Shown one piece after another: positions 17,001-28,401 of a stretch of DNA of 64,000 nucleotides (the first letter of the stretch is position 1; each line of letters starts with the position of its first letter). The notes under the pieces were generated by a model. It was not told the origin of the DNA, did not search any database, and worked only from the letters and a program-made list of their open reading frames with translations. This DNA comes from Limimonas halophila (GTDB lineage Bacteria; Pseudomonadota; Alphaproteobacteria; Kiloniellales; Rhodovibrionaceae): assembly GCF_900100655.1 (NCBI RefSeq), contig NZ_FNCE01000001.1, forward strand, positions 569,252 to 633,251, read 5' to 3'. The translations under genes and the position numbers were made by a program.

Positions 17001-17393
17001 ACCGACCCGGACCTGCCGTTCAGCGCCTGGATGCCGCGCCATCAGCCCTTCCGGCTTTCTGACGTCGAAACCGCCTTCTTCCTCGATCTGGAACCGGGCG
17101 CGGAGCGAGCGTGGCGCGTGGTGTCGGACGACGACGCCAAAGCGCCACCGCACACGAATGTGGTCGAGGACGCCGAAACGCCATTCGCCGAGGCCGTGTG
17201 GCCGCTCCTCGATCTGGACCTGGATCGTGCCTTCTCGGCCATGCAGCGCACCTTTCCGGGGGAGGCGCGCACCACCGTCTGCCGGAAGCTGCTCGCGTTC
17301 ACGGCCCCAGGCGATCTGGTCGGTCAGCGCCCGGCTTCGGCGCGGATCGAACACGAGGTTCTTTTTGGCGCGGATCGCGTTCGAGGCGCGTAG
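14055..17393 (+). CDS. cas3: Cas2/3 fusion nuclease-helicase (type I-F)
   Basis: 1112 residues, the usual size for I-F Cas2/3. The N-terminal ~85 residues (RRRVERVLDRYLPRVAQATW, RNTAVACFVSGRN) match the fused Cas2 domain. The HD nuclease follows with ALLHDVGKSAHQFQ (His119-Asp120). The superfamily 2 helicase has VPTGGGKT near residue 414 and DEID near 600, followed by SATTPPEIARAF and a C-terminal helicase motif QLAGRVGRH. It degrades DNA after Cascade binding and joins Cas1 in spacer acquisition. All signature motifs look intact. Confidence 0.95.
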   Translation: MRVTFVDESVRDARRRVERVLDRYLPRVAQATWTGFLSNEALRTVAGALRARASRNTAVACFVSGRNNGAPVFHIGSRHRFGRRGQYAINVRQRRKPSRTAMPGFRQLKACLEMAALLHDVGKSAHQFQRALRKTGENTGAVRHELISTLFLIEMSRAFDDGDALWRGLAGGPDAATLEAAYDRAAARAARLSPGDPLPELHWDGSRPAVSAVVLLIAVHHRLLEAELTSNAVSFHTRAHVRSDASPGPHRAREAAHANASSVFRDDRFQRRLQRAATELRDAFAAPTALTPDTAYAYGRLCLMLGDQDASARGQQRVSDDDGGLFANTSSAPERPGALAEPLIDHLKAVAHRTRAHALMLQRSQHAFPRVTPDALPEALTEPPCAGRFAWQGDAVERLRGHEARGAGFFGVAIVPTGGGKTRGAPAALHAATGRCRFVLGLGLRSLTLQSGTAYTGEVGFASADVATIIGDETARRLHDLDRTGGGDRAGTNAEAPAVDDLVVAGGAGRAAALDDADDRELDDAELAELGGDPGGDPDRALPRTVETALQGAWGRERADRLLRTPVVAATVDQLMAAADARSSRYLHAMLRLATSDLILDEIDAYDAVDDAAILRLVYLAGVFGRAVVLASATTPPEIARAFHRAYAAGYSAHAALTGGADHVLTAWLTDDPALTTVEAVEPERFGERHRAITERFVQQHQQAPARRFAEIVTPDEPGETAAFDAMIAAARRMHHRHAQVIDDGVRVSVGVVRVANVRTCRDLARHLARSGVPDTIVGVACYHARLLGLVRFHTERMLDEMLVRKGPNGATAPARHPRVQALIDTAKARGVGEVMVLVVATPVEETGRDHDFDYAVLEPSSTRSIIQLAGRVGRHRDVVPDAPNIAILQTPMSYARGDQSPHYQRPGVETPFREGVKGATPAKLSSAKIDELIDVQALRTRIDGRFWLLDPWDGVGELPQAEHRLLRSFLETGSFRAARFATDPDLPFSAWMPRHQPFRLSDVETAFFLDLEPGAERAWRVVSDDDAKAPPHTNVVEDAETPFAEAVWPLLDLDLDRAFSAMQRTFPGEARTTVCRKLLAFTAPGDLVGQRPASARIEHEVLFGADRVRGA

Positions 17394-17440
17394 AGGTTCG
17401 TTTCTGCCACCGCCGGTGGGCTTCGGGGTTGGGATCGTGT

Positions 17441-17564
17441 ACCTTCGTCGCGCGAGCGCTCTTGGAAAATTCGGATCGATCAGGGGGATGGGCTAGCCCC
17501 GCCGGAATCGAAAGGTTGCCCTGGCTATGCGGCCCATGTCCCCGGCATACGGGCATGATTTTGC
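17441..17564 (+). promoter_or_regulatory. CRISPR leader 2
   Basis: 124 bp homologous to leader 1 (11468-11592), starting ACCTTCGTCGCGCGAGCGCT and ending ATGATTTTGC directly before the first repeat of array 2. The middle has diverged more than the repeat-proximal 37 bp, where only one base differs. It starts 47 bp after the cas2/3 stop. Confidence 0.85.
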
Positions 17565-18495
17565 GTGAGCCGCCGCGTAGGCGGCTGAGAAGCTCACCGG
17601 ACTGTCGCCACTTCCGCAGCGTGTGTGAGCCGCCGCGTAGGCGGCTGAGAAGACAACCCGACCATTTGAACCGGCCGCGCGAGCGTGAGCCGCCGCGTAG
17701 GCGGCTGAGAAGTTCGATGCGGCACACCGTGTCGGTCGGCACACGTGAGCCGCCGCGTAGGCGGCTGAGAAGAACGCGCCGGCCAAGACGGCCCGGCAGC
17801 GCAAGTGAGCCGCCGCGTAGGCGGCTGAGAAGCGGGCGTCCGCGCGGTCGGCGATGCGGGTGCGCGTGAGCCGCCGCGTAGGCGGCTGAGAAGATCCGCA
17901 TCCTGCGCGAGCGCTACGGCACGGAGTGAGCCGCCGCGTAGGCGGCTGAGAAGAAGCTCGGGTGGTAACCACTATGGACGTTGGTGTGAGCCGCCGCGTA
18001 GGCGGCTGAGAAGTCCGCGCCGGATAAGCATGCCCGAGAGCCGCAGTGAGCCGCCGCGTAGGCGGCTGAGAAGTCGGCCACAAGAGCCTGAGCATGGTCC
18101 AGCGCGTGAGCCGCCGCGTAGGCGGCTGAGAAGCACGGAGAGCAGGGCGCACCGAACATCGTCCTTCGTGAGCCGCCGCGTAGGCGGCTGAGAAGCGTGT
18201 CGCTCGCCGTCGCCGGCTGGTGCGCGGGTGAGCCGCCGCGTAGGCGGCTGAGAAGGACGGAAGAGCGCTGGCACGAGCGACTATGGCGTGAGCCGCCGCG
18301 TAGGCGGCTGAGAAGCACTCCCACACGTCCCAAGATTTCCCATATCCGTGAGCCGCCGCGTAGGCGGCTGAGAAGTTCATCATCCCGATCGGCAGGTAAC
18401 ACACCGCGTGAGCCGCCGCGTAGGTGGCTGAGAAGTAGCTGGTGAGCGTCCAGGGAAACGCCACGGCGTGAGCCGCCGCGTAGGCGGCTCGGCCC
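17565..18495 (+). CRISPR. Type I-F CRISPR array 2 (16 repeats, 15 spacers)
   Basis: Same 28-bp repeat and orientation as array 1. Repeats start at 17565, 17625, 17685, 17745, 17805, 17866, 17926, 17986, 18046, 18106, 18168, 18228, 18288, 18348, 18408 and 18468. Spacers are 32 bp except one of 33 (before 17866) and one of 34 (before 18168). The repeat at 18408 has GGTGGC in the stem, and the final repeat at 18468 loses its 3' end (CTCGGCCC in place of CTGAGAAG). The shared repeat and leader show that both arrays use the same Cas proteins. Confidence 0.99.
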
Positions 18496-18537
18496 TGCTT
18501 GCCGGCGGCTCGTCCCCGGGTCGGTGCGGGGCGAACT

Positions 18538-20274
18538 CTAGGAGGGCGTCGGGCGCCGTTTTGACGCCCCGCGCGCGCCCGCGATCAGGTCCGCGTCGAT
18601 TCCGTCGTACGCGATCGCGTTGATGGCTGCCTGGAGCTGGGGAAGCGGGATGTCTTTGACGTAGCGCCCACGCTCACCGGAGATTTCATGGCCGTTGAGC
18701 CGATTGATGGTGTCCGGATAGACCTCCGCCCTGGCAAGCGCCGTGATCGCGGTATGGCGCAGGCCGTGGAACGTGGCGCCGGCAAGATCGAGTTGGTGCG
18801 CGTAGCGGCTGAAGTCCTTGCTGACTTTGTACCCATAGCGTTGTGCTGTGCCGCCCGGCTTCAACTCCGGAAACACCCGTCTCTCGCCCTTCAGGCGTTG
18901 TTGCTCGACGTGGTCGAGAAATCCGAGGGCGAGCACCGTTTCGTGGATGGGAATGCGTCGCCAGCCGGCTGCACTCTTCACCTTCCGCGCCGGGCCGGGA
19001 TCTTCGTCCGGCGTTGCATGAATGTGCATGAACCAGATCCCCTCAGCCGACTGAACGTCCTCGACGCGAAGCTAGGCACCCTCTTCCAGCCGCAGCGCAT
19101 GAAACACGGCCAGGATGGGCAGCCAATACAAGGCGTCGCGTCGCACCTCTTGTCCGCGTTTCAGCCGGTGTTGCGGCTGCGATCCCTGGTAGATGGGGCA
19201 CGTGAACCATGTCTTCAGGTCAGCATTCGTCCAAGCCGCGCGCTCGTCCTGGCGGCGCTTGGTGCGCTTGAGTTGATATACGCCCTCCGCCGGGTTACTG
19301 GGAAGCTGGCCTTGGCGGACGCACCAGCCGAAGAAAGAGCTGATGTTGGAGAAATGCTTTTTGACCGTCTTCGATTGCATCGTCTTGATTGTCGGGTCAG
19401 CCTTGGTCATTTGCACCAAGTCCGCCGACGTCTTCCCCTTGAAGCGCGGATCTTTGCCGCGCATCGCCGGCAGGTGTTGTAGCACGTTGACGAAATCGGA
19501 GATTTGGCTGCGCTCGTACGCGTCGATGGGGCGGTCGCCGGCGATTTCGGTAAAGAGGGACTGGGACATCCGGTTTTCGCGCTGCATGTCGTGTCCCCAG
19601 TCGCCAGCCTTGATCTTCCCATCAACGTAGCGCTGCCACAGGTCCGAGAACTGTGCTGCAGCAGGTTTCGGCTGACGGCGGGCGCGGGGTTCAGACGAAA
19701 ACGCACGAGCAAGCAGCGGATCTTGGGGCCGAACCGCGTAGTTGCCGCGATAACGCGCCGCATTGATGCGATGGGCTTCGGCGAACGCCCTAAGAACCGC
19801 ATGCTGCAGCTCACGGAACGATTGGCTGTCGGCCGGCAGGTCGAGCCCGTTTTGTTCCAGCAGCCACTGAACTGTTTCCCGGGTGCATTCGATGTCATTC
19901 AAGACGATCATTTCCATTGCACCATCGGCAGATTTGTCTATTTTTTCTAATAATTTTTGGTGTTCCTCATAGTCATCTGGTTTATATGCACGCCGTCTCT
20001 TTTCAAGTTCACCAAGGTATTGATTGAACCAGTATTCTGCCAAATCTTGGATTTCATATTCGTCCAAATCAGTGCGACGCTGCAGCATGGCGAACAGATG
20101 ATCACTCGCGACAGTGAGTTGGCGTGCCTGTTTGCGGGCATCAGCTTTGGGCACGCTGCCAATCGAACGAATTATCTCTGTTTTTCCGAGAACTGCAACG
20201 AGGTTTTTTGGAACCCGCCGGCGCCAAATCCACCGGCCCTGATCCAGGCGCAGGTAGCGGGCGCGCGCCATCAA
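18538..20274 (-). pseudogene. Tyrosine recombinase/integrase interrupted by one amber codon
   Basis: The N-terminal part (20274-19072, 400 codons, starts MMARARYLRLDQGRWIWRRR) carries the SAM-like core-binding region and ends ...AVFHALRLEEGA, the catalytic Arg box, at TAG 19074-19072. The same frame continues LRVEDVQSAEGIW into the C-terminal catalytic part with KSAAGWRRIPIH, FHGLRHTAITALA (H-x-x-R), NRLNGHE and a terminal GRYVKD tyrosine. A single CAG-to-TAG change would explain the break (the family usually has Q-L-R before VEDV). The gene points away from tRNA-Gln, whose 3' end lies 133 bp upstream, as expected for an island integrase. Confidence 0.85.
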
Positions 20275-20406
20275 GCACCGCCTTGGGCCGGACGGCCCGG
20301 AAGCGCGCGTGTGGACCGCCTGTGTGGACCGGAACTGCGATCCGGCGGCGTTCGATCAGTTGGGAAAGCGGAAAAAGCTAAGTGTCTGGGAAACTTGGAC
20401 ACAAAA

Positions 20407-20480
20407 TGGCTGGGGGACCAGGATTCGAACCTGGGCTACCTGGTCCAGAGCCAGGCGTTCTACCGCTAAACTATCCCCCA
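20407..20480 (-). tRNA. tRNA-Gln(CTG)
   Basis: The reverse strand folds as a cloverleaf. The acceptor TGGGGGA pairs with TCCCCCA, followed by discriminator G and encoded CCA. The anticodon stem CCTGG/CCAGG holds loop CTCTGGA with anticodon CTG, and the T-arm contains GGTTCGAATCC. It is 74 nt including CCA. Its 3' end faces the broken integrase gene, so it is the likely integration site of the accessory region to the left. Confidence 0.96.
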
Positions 20481-20778
20481 GCAGGCGCGTCTTCGATTGT
20501 GCGCCGCGGCCCGTCGCCGCGTGGCCCCGGATGTAGGGCAGGTCGGGGGTGGGATGCAAGCCCTGTCTGCCGCATCGATGCCGATCGGCCCGCACACGGG
20601 CGCTGATCGTCCCGCGCAGAGGGGGTAGCGCGGCCCCGCGCGGGCGGGAATCGGCTTGAATCGCGGGCCGCGCGGTGGTGTTCATCGGTGCCGGACGGGG
20701 CGACGCGGGTGCGCCAAACCGACGAATCGCACCGCGGGTCGCCGCGCGAACGCCACACGAATCCGGGGCACGGCCACG

Positions 20779-21519
20779 ATGAGCGGAAACGATCGCATCC
20801 GGCGCCAGCGCCGCCGCACCCGCCAGCCGCACGGCGGCGGAGAGCGCATCCGGGCCAAGGGCGGGCGCACCAGCGGTTCGCGCCAGTGGCTGGAGCGCCA
20901 CCTGAACGACCCCTACGTGGCCGCCGCCCAGCGCGAGGGCTACCGCGCCCGCGCAGCGTTCAAGCTGCTGGAACTGGACGACAAGTTCGGCTTTCTGCGC
21001 CGGGGCGGGCGTGTGCTCGACCTGGGCGCGGCCCCCGGCAGCTGGTGCCAGGTCGCCCGCGAGCGCGTGGGCGGCAAGGGCGTCGTGATCGGCCTCGACC
21101 TCTTGGAGGTGGAGCCGCTGGCGGGCGCCACGCTGATTCAGGGCGACGTCTACGACCCCGAGATGCCCCAGCGGCTGCGCGAGGCGCTTGGCGGTGCCGC
21201 CGATGTCGTGCTCTCGGACATGGCGCCCAACACGACGGGCCACAAGCGCACCGACCGCCTGCGCGTCGAAGCCGTGGCGGAGGCGGCGCTGGACCTGGCG
21301 GAATCCGTGCTGGCGCCGGGCGGGGCGTTCGTCGCCAAGCTCTACCAGACGGGCGGCAGCGACGCGGTCACGGACCGCCTAAAGCACGGCTTCGACCGCG
21401 TGCGCCACATGAAGCCGCCGGCCTCGCGCGGCGAATCGCCGGAGGTCTACGTCGTCGCCACAGGCTTCCGGCCGGCGGCGAGCGAAGACGAAACGCCGGA
21501 TCCCGACACTGTACGCTGA
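20779..21519 (+). CDS. rlmE: 23S rRNA (uridine-2'-O)-methyltransferase RlmE (FtsJ)
   Basis: 246 residues from ATG 20779 (MSGNDRIRR). It methylates U2552 of 23S rRNA during 50S maturation. After a basic N-terminal extension of ~45 residues come RAAFKLLELDDKF (catalytic Lys), VLDLGAAPGSWCQVA (SAM binding), VLSDMAPNTTGH (Asp), AKLYQTGGSD (Lys) and SPEVYVVATGFR (Glu), giving the K-D-K-E tetrad. It is the first core gene to the right of tRNA-Gln and is convergent with the next gene. Confidence 0.95.
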   Translation: MSGNDRIRRQRRRTRQPHGGGERIRAKGGRTSGSRQWLERHLNDPYVAAAQREGYRARAAFKLLELDDKFGFLRRGGRVLDLGAAPGSWCQVARERVGGKGVVIGLDLLEVEPLAGATLIQGDVYDPEMPQRLREALGGAADVVLSDMAPNTTGHKRTDRLRVEAVAEAALDLAESVLAPGGAFVAKLYQTGGSDAVTDRLKHGFDRVRHMKPPASRGESPEVYVVATGFRPAASEDETPDPDTVR

Positions 21520-21591
21520 AATGCCGGAGCCATGCTCCTGGTCAATTCTGCCGTAAACTGGATGAACGTGTCAGCCTCAACCCCCTCTATA

Positions 21592-21632
21592 ATCTCCCCC
21601 TTCTCCTGAAGGAGAAGGGGGAGATGGCTTTT
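21592..21632 (+). terminator. Intrinsic-terminator-like hairpin between convergent genes
   Basis: ATCTCCCCCTTCTCC (21592-21606) pairs perfectly with 21611-21625 around a TGAA loop, followed by GGCTTTT. The 15-bp stem lies between the ends of rlmE and the convergent host-attachment gene. It could serve both directions, or be a repetitive intergenic palindrome. Confidence 0.6.
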
Positions 21633-21696
21633 GCGCGCACGTCAGAGGGGTGTGCGAGCGTCACCAAACCAGAGTCACCTCAATTGCTTGGCGGGA

Positions 21697-22143
21697 TCAA
21701 ACGGCCATCACCTCGCCTAGGTGCTGTTCCAGCTCGTCCGTGCGGATGTTGGTCAGATCCTTGTGCAGCTCGCCGTAGACGAGCTCACGGCTGTGCTTGT
21801 CCAGTTCTTCCCGCAAGTAGCCCAGCGTCTTGGGCGGGGCGACCAGCACCAACCGGTCGAACTGGTTCTGCGCCCGCGCCTTGTTGATGACGCGCGCGAC
21901 CTGGTTGGAGAAACGCTCCTTCTCGAATTCGTGGTAGTCCACCGTCGGCTCGACGCGGCTGGACCCGCCCCCGGGGTCGGCGTTGCGCCCGCTGTCGTCG
22001 CTGACGATCTCGCGATTGGGCAGCAGTTCGTTCGCCATGTCGTGGTCCATCGCACGCCCAAGGCCCTTGCCGATGCCCTTGTGCAGCAGGAAGCGGGCGC
22101 GGGCGCCGTCGGCTACGACGATCCAGGTATGCACGGGCTTCAT
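21697..22143 (-). CDS. Host attachment family protein
   Basis: 148 residues starting [20 protein letters not shown], the signature N-terminus of the host attachment (baeRF-like) family, small cytoplasmic proteins related to the eRF1 domain-2 fold. The C-terminal half ([38 protein letters not shown]) matches the family as well. The name comes from plant-associated bacteria; the biochemical role is not established. It is divergent from guaB. Confidence 0.85.
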   Translation of the reverse strand: MKPVHTWIVVADGARARFLLHKGIGKGLGRAMDHDMANELLPNREIVSDDSGRNADPGGGSSRVEPTVDYHEFEKERFSNQVARVINKARAQNQFDRLVLVAPPKTLGYLREELDKHSRELVYGELHKDLTNIRTDELEQHLGEVMAV

Positions 22144-22260
22144 GAGCGTCCCTCCGGTTGTTGCGTTATCCAGGCCGCTGACTCACATATCGGTCCCAGC
22201 GAGGTCGTGGCCGGACTGGCGGGCCGAGCGCCCTTGGCTGGCCCACCTCGGGATGTATGA

Positions 22261-24713
<2,453 letters not shown>

Positions 24714-24723
24714 GCGCACCTAA

Positions 24724-26076
24724 ATGACCCCCGCCGCCCGCATCGCCGCCGTCATCGAGCTGCTCGGCCAGATCGAGGCGCTTCAGCGGCCCGCCGACAC
24801 GGTCGTTCAGGAGTACACGCGCGCCCGCCGCTTCATGGGCTCCAAGGACCGGCGGGCGGTGATGGACCGCGTGTTCGCCGCGCTGCGGGCGCGGGCGCGG
24901 CTGAACTGGTGGGTCGCCCGCGCGGGCGGTGAATCCCGCGACGAGGCCGAGCGCCGCGCCGAGACGGCGGCGGCCGGGCCGCGCCATCTGGTGCTGGCGG
25001 CGCTGGTGCTGATCGACGGCATGGCCCCCGAGGATGTCGCCGGGCTGTGCGACGGCGGGCAGTATCACCCCGGTTCCCTGGAACCCGACGAGCGCGCGCT
25101 CGTGGACGCGCTGGCGGGGCAGCCGCTCACCCACGCTGAGCAGCCGCTATGGGTGCGCGTGGAGGTGCCGGCGTGGCTGATTCCGTCGTTCGAGCGCGTC
25201 TTCGGCGACCACCTCGAACGCGAACTCGCCGCGCTCAACCAGGAAGCCCCGGTCGATCTGCGCGTGAACCCGCTGATCGAACCCAGCCGCGAGGCCGTCA
25301 CGGCCGCGCTAGCCGAGCACGGCATGGACGCCGCGCCCACGCCCTACGCCCCGAACGGTGTGCGCCTTGCCGGCCGCCGCGCCGTGACCAACAGCGCGCC
25401 CTTCCGCGACGGCCAGGTGGAGGTCCAGGACGAGGCCTCGCAGATCGCCGCCGCGCTCGTCGGCGCCGCGCCCGACATGGCGGTGTGCGACATCTGCGCC
25501 GGGGCGGGCGGCAAGACGCTGGCGCTCGCCGGCGACATGGACGACCGTGGCCGCCTCGTCGCGCTCGACATCGACGCCGAGCGCCTGGGCCGCGCCGGGC
25601 CCCGGCTGGCCCGGGCCGGGGCCCACACCGTCGAGCGCCGCGTGCTCGCGGACGAGCGCGATCCCTGGTTGGACGCGAACGCCGAAGCCTTCGACCGCGT
25701 GCTGGTGGACGCGCCGTGTTCCGGCGTGGGCGCCTGGCGCCGCCAGCCCGATGCGCGCTGGAAGCTGACGCAGAAGGCGCTCGCCAACCACACCGACCTG
25801 CAGGATCTCATCCTCGATCAGGCGGCGCCGCTGGTGCGGCCGGGCGGGCGGCTGGTCTACGCCACCTGCTCCCTGCTGCCGGAGGAGAACGGCGACCGCG
25901 TCGCCGCCTTCCGCGAGCGCCATCCCGGCTTCGTGCCGCTTCCCGTCGAGCACGTTTGGGCTGAGACCATCGGTGGGGCTTGCCCCGGCAGCGGCCCCGA
26001 CCTCACGCTGACTCCGGCGCGGACGGGGACCGACGGCTTCTACATCGCGGTGCTGGAACGCCGGGAGGCGGCATGA
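24724..26076 (+). CDS. rsmB: RsmB-type 16S rRNA (cytosine-C5)-methyltransferase
   Basis: 450 residues. An N-terminal NusB-like helical domain (~1-150) precedes the Nol1/Nop2/Sun methyltransferase domain. SAM-binding DICAGAGGKTLALAGDMDD, VDAPCSGVGAWRRQPD (catalytic PC Cys) and YATCSLLPEENGD (second Cys) are present. Members methylate C967 of 16S rRNA; the exact target here is inferred. It overlaps the following acetyltransferase start by 4 bp. Confidence 0.92.
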   Translation: MTPAARIAAVIELLGQIEALQRPADTVVQEYTRARRFMGSKDRRAVMDRVFAALRARARLNWWVARAGGESRDEAERRAETAAAGPRHLVLAALVLIDGMAPEDVAGLCDGGQYHPGSLEPDERALVDALAGQPLTHAEQPLWVRVEVPAWLIPSFERVFGDHLERELAALNQEAPVDLRVNPLIEPSREAVTAALAEHGMDAAPTPYAPNGVRLAGRRAVTNSAPFRDGQVEVQDEASQIAAALVGAAPDMAVCDICAGAGGKTLALAGDMDDRGRLVALDIDAERLGRAGPRLARAGAHTVERRVLADERDPWLDANAEAFDRVLVDAPCSGVGAWRRQPDARWKLTQKALANHTDLQDLILDQAAPLVRPGGRLVYATCSLLPEENGDRVAAFRERHPGFVPLPVEHVWAETIGGACPGSGPDLTLTPARTGTDGFYIAVLERREAA

Positions 26077-26630
26077 AGACGGCCGTGCGCGTGCGAACCG
26101 CGACGCCGGCGGACGCACGCGCCATCGCGGGCATTCACGTGGAGACGTGGCAGGCCGCCTACGCGGGCATCGTGCCCGACAGTTACCTGGTGAACATGAC
26201 CGTGCCGCGCGTGCTTCAGCACTGGCGCGCGATTCTGGACGACCCCAACAACATCGAGACCGTGCTCGTCGCCGAGGCGCACCCGCGCGGCGAACGCCGC
26301 CGCATCGTCGCCTTCGGCTCCTGCGGGCCCGAGCGCACCTCGCGGCTGGGCTACGGCGGCGAGGTCTACACCCTCTACGTCAGCCCGGACTGGCAGGGGG
26401 AGGGGACCGGCGGGCAGCTGTTCGCCGACCTCCTGGCGCGGGTGCACAAGGAGGGCGGAAAGACCGCCGTGGTCTGGGTGCTGGCCGAGAACCCGGCGCG
26501 CTTCTTCTACGAGCACATGGGCGGGCAGGCCGTCGCCCACCGCCGCACCCCCTTCGCCGGCGAGCCCCTGCGCGAAACCGCCTACGCCTGGCCCGACCTC
26601 GCGGGCTGGCTGGCACAGATGCGCGGCTGA
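26073..26630 (+). CDS. GNAT-family N-acetyltransferase
   Basis: 185 residues from ATG 26073, coupled to rsmB by an ATGA overlap. VRTATPADARAIAGIHVETW is a typical GNAT N-terminus. YTLYVSPDWQGEGTGGQLFA contains the acetyl-CoA-binding motif A, and AENPARFFYEHMGG is motif B. The substrate cannot be predicted. It sits between rsmB and guaA. Confidence 0.9.
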   Translation: MKTAVRVRTATPADARAIAGIHVETWQAAYAGIVPDSYLVNMTVPRVLQHWRAILDDPNNIETVLVAEAHPRGERRRIVAFGSCGPERTSRLGYGGEVYTLYVSPDWQGEGTGGQLFADLLARVHKEGGKTAVVWVLAENPARFFYEHMGGQAVAHRRTPFAGEPLRETAYAWPDLAGWLAQMRG

Positions 26631-26710
26631 CCCAACGCTCGGCACGCCGCCTTGTTCCCGGCGGCCCATGCCTCTAGCTTCCGCGCACCATCAGGCAGCG
26701 GAATCCCGGC

Positions 26711-28264
26711 ATGGCGACGCACGACCGCATCCTCATTCTCGACTTCGGCTCCCAGGTGACGCAGCTGATCGCGCGCCGCGTGCGCGAGAGCGGCACCTAC
26801 TGCGAAATCTGGCCCTACACCGCCGACCCCGAGGCCATCCGCGCCTGGGCACCGCGCGGCATCATCCTCTCCGGCGGCCCGGCGTCGGTCGCGGAAGCCG
26901 ACGCGCCGCGTATTCCCGAGGTGGTGTTCGAGCTGGGCGTGCCGCTGCTCGGCATCTGCTACGGCCAGCAGGCGATGGTTCACCAGCTCGGCGGTCACGT
27001 CGAAGGCGCCGATCACCAGGAGTTCGGCCGCGCCGACCTGACGGTGACGGACGGCTGCCGCCTCTTCGACGGCGTCTGGTCGCCCGGCGACACCCCGCGC
27101 GTCTGGATGAGCCACGGCGACCGCGTGGTGGCGGCGCCGTCCGGCTTCCGCGTCGTGGCGCAGAGCGAGGGTGCGCCGTGCGCCGCCATCGCCGACGACG
27201 CGCGCGGCTACTACGGCTTCCAGTTCCACCCGGAGGTCGCCCACACCCCCGACGGCGCGGATCTGCTGCGCGCCTTCACCCGCTCGGTGGCCGGGTGCCA
27301 CGGCGACTGGACGATGGCCGCCTTCCGCGAGGAGGCGATCGCGCGCATCCGCGAACAGGTGGGCGACCGCCGCGTGATCTGCGGCCTTTCGGGCGGCGTG
27401 GACTCGGCCGTGGCGGCGGTGCTCGTGCACGAGGCCGTGGGCGAGCAGCTCACCTGCATCTTCGTCGATCACGGGCTGCTGCGTGCCGGGGAACGCGAGC
27501 GCGTGACCGAGCTGTTCCGCCACCACTACAACATCCCGCTGGTCAACCGGGACGCCAGCGACCTCTTTCTGGATAAGCTCGACGGCGTCACGGACCCCGA
27601 GGAAAAGCGCCGCATCGTCGGCACCACCTTCATCGACGTCTTTGAGGAAGAGGCGCGCGCGCTCGGCGGCGCGGACTTCCTGGTGCAGGGCACGCTCTAC
27701 CCGGACGTGGTGGAATCCGTCTCGCCCAAGGGCGGGCCGCAGGCGACGATCAAGTCGCACCACAACGTCGGCGGCCTGCCGGAGCGCATGGACCTGGACC
27801 TCGTCGAGCCGCTGCGCGAGCTGTTCAAGGACGAGGTGCGCGCGCTCGGCCGCGAGCTGGGCCTGCCCGAGGCCATGGTCGGCCGGCATCCCTTCCCCGG
27901 ACCGGGCCTGGCGATCCGCATTCCCGGCAGCGTGAGCCGCGATCAGTGCGAGATCCTGCGCGCGGCGGACCGGATTTACCTCGACGAAATCGACCGCGCC
28001 GGGCTGTACGACGAGATCTGGCAGGCTTTCGCCGTGCTGCTGCCGGTGAAGAGCGTGGGCGTCATGGGCGACGCGCGCTCCTACGAGTTCGTCTGCGCGC
28101 TCCGCGCCGTGACCTCCACGGACGGCATGACGGCGGACACCTACGCGTTCTCCCACGACTTCCTCAGCCGCACCGCGACGCGCATCATCAACGAGGTGCG
28201 CGGGATCAACCGGGTGGTCTACGACGTGACGTCCAAGCCGCCGGGAACGATTGAATGGGAGTAA
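26711..28264 (+). CDS. guaA: GMP synthase (glutamine-hydrolysing)
   Basis: 517 residues. It converts XMP to GMP with glutamine and ATP. The class I amidotransferase domain has nucleophile Cys83 in [10 protein letters not shown] and [13 protein letters not shown]. The ATP-pyrophosphatase domain has the PP-loop SGGVDSAV near residue 229. The C-terminal dimerisation domain ends in the canonical KPPGTIEWE. With guaB it forms the complete guanine branch of purine synthesis. Confidence 0.97.
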   Translation: MATHDRILILDFGSQVTQLIARRVRESGTYCEIWPYTADPEAIRAWAPRGIILSGGPASVAEADAPRIPEVVFELGVPLLGICYGQQAMVHQLGGHVEGADHQEFGRADLTVTDGCRLFDGVWSPGDTPRVWMSHGDRVVAAPSGFRVVAQSEGAPCAAIADDARGYYGFQFHPEVAHTPDGADLLRAFTRSVAGCHGDWTMAAFREEAIARIREQVGDRRVICGLSGGVDSAVAAVLVHEAVGEQLTCIFVDHGLLRAGERERVTELFRHHYNIPLVNRDASDLFLDKLDGVTDPEEKRRIVGTTFIDVFEEEARALGGADFLVQGTLYPDVVESVSPKGGPQATIKSHHNVGGLPERMDLDLVEPLRELFKDEVRALGRELGLPEAMVGRHPFPGPGLAIRIPGSVSRDQCEILRAADRIYLDEIDRAGLYDEIWQAFAVLLPVKSVGVMGDARSYEFVCALRAVTSTDGMTADTYAFSHDFLSRTATRIINEVRGINRVVYDVTSKPPGTIEWE

Positions 28265-28401
28265 GTGTACCGCGACATTTCGTTTCACAGATTTCTCACA
28301 AAAATTTGGCCTACCTGTGATGGGATAACGCACTGCACGGTTGTTCTTCTGTGTTATATGCCGCGCCCGCAATGGTAATCGAACTTAAGCGGGCGGTAAC
28401 G

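Noticed and set aside
17299-18464. Similar repetitive reverse-strand frames across array 2
   Set aside because: Same cause: repeat translation in a 60-bp period.
1-20406. A left att site duplicating the tRNA-Gln 3' end
   Set aside because: By eye I found only short partial matches (for example near 7010), none long enough to be a direct repeat.
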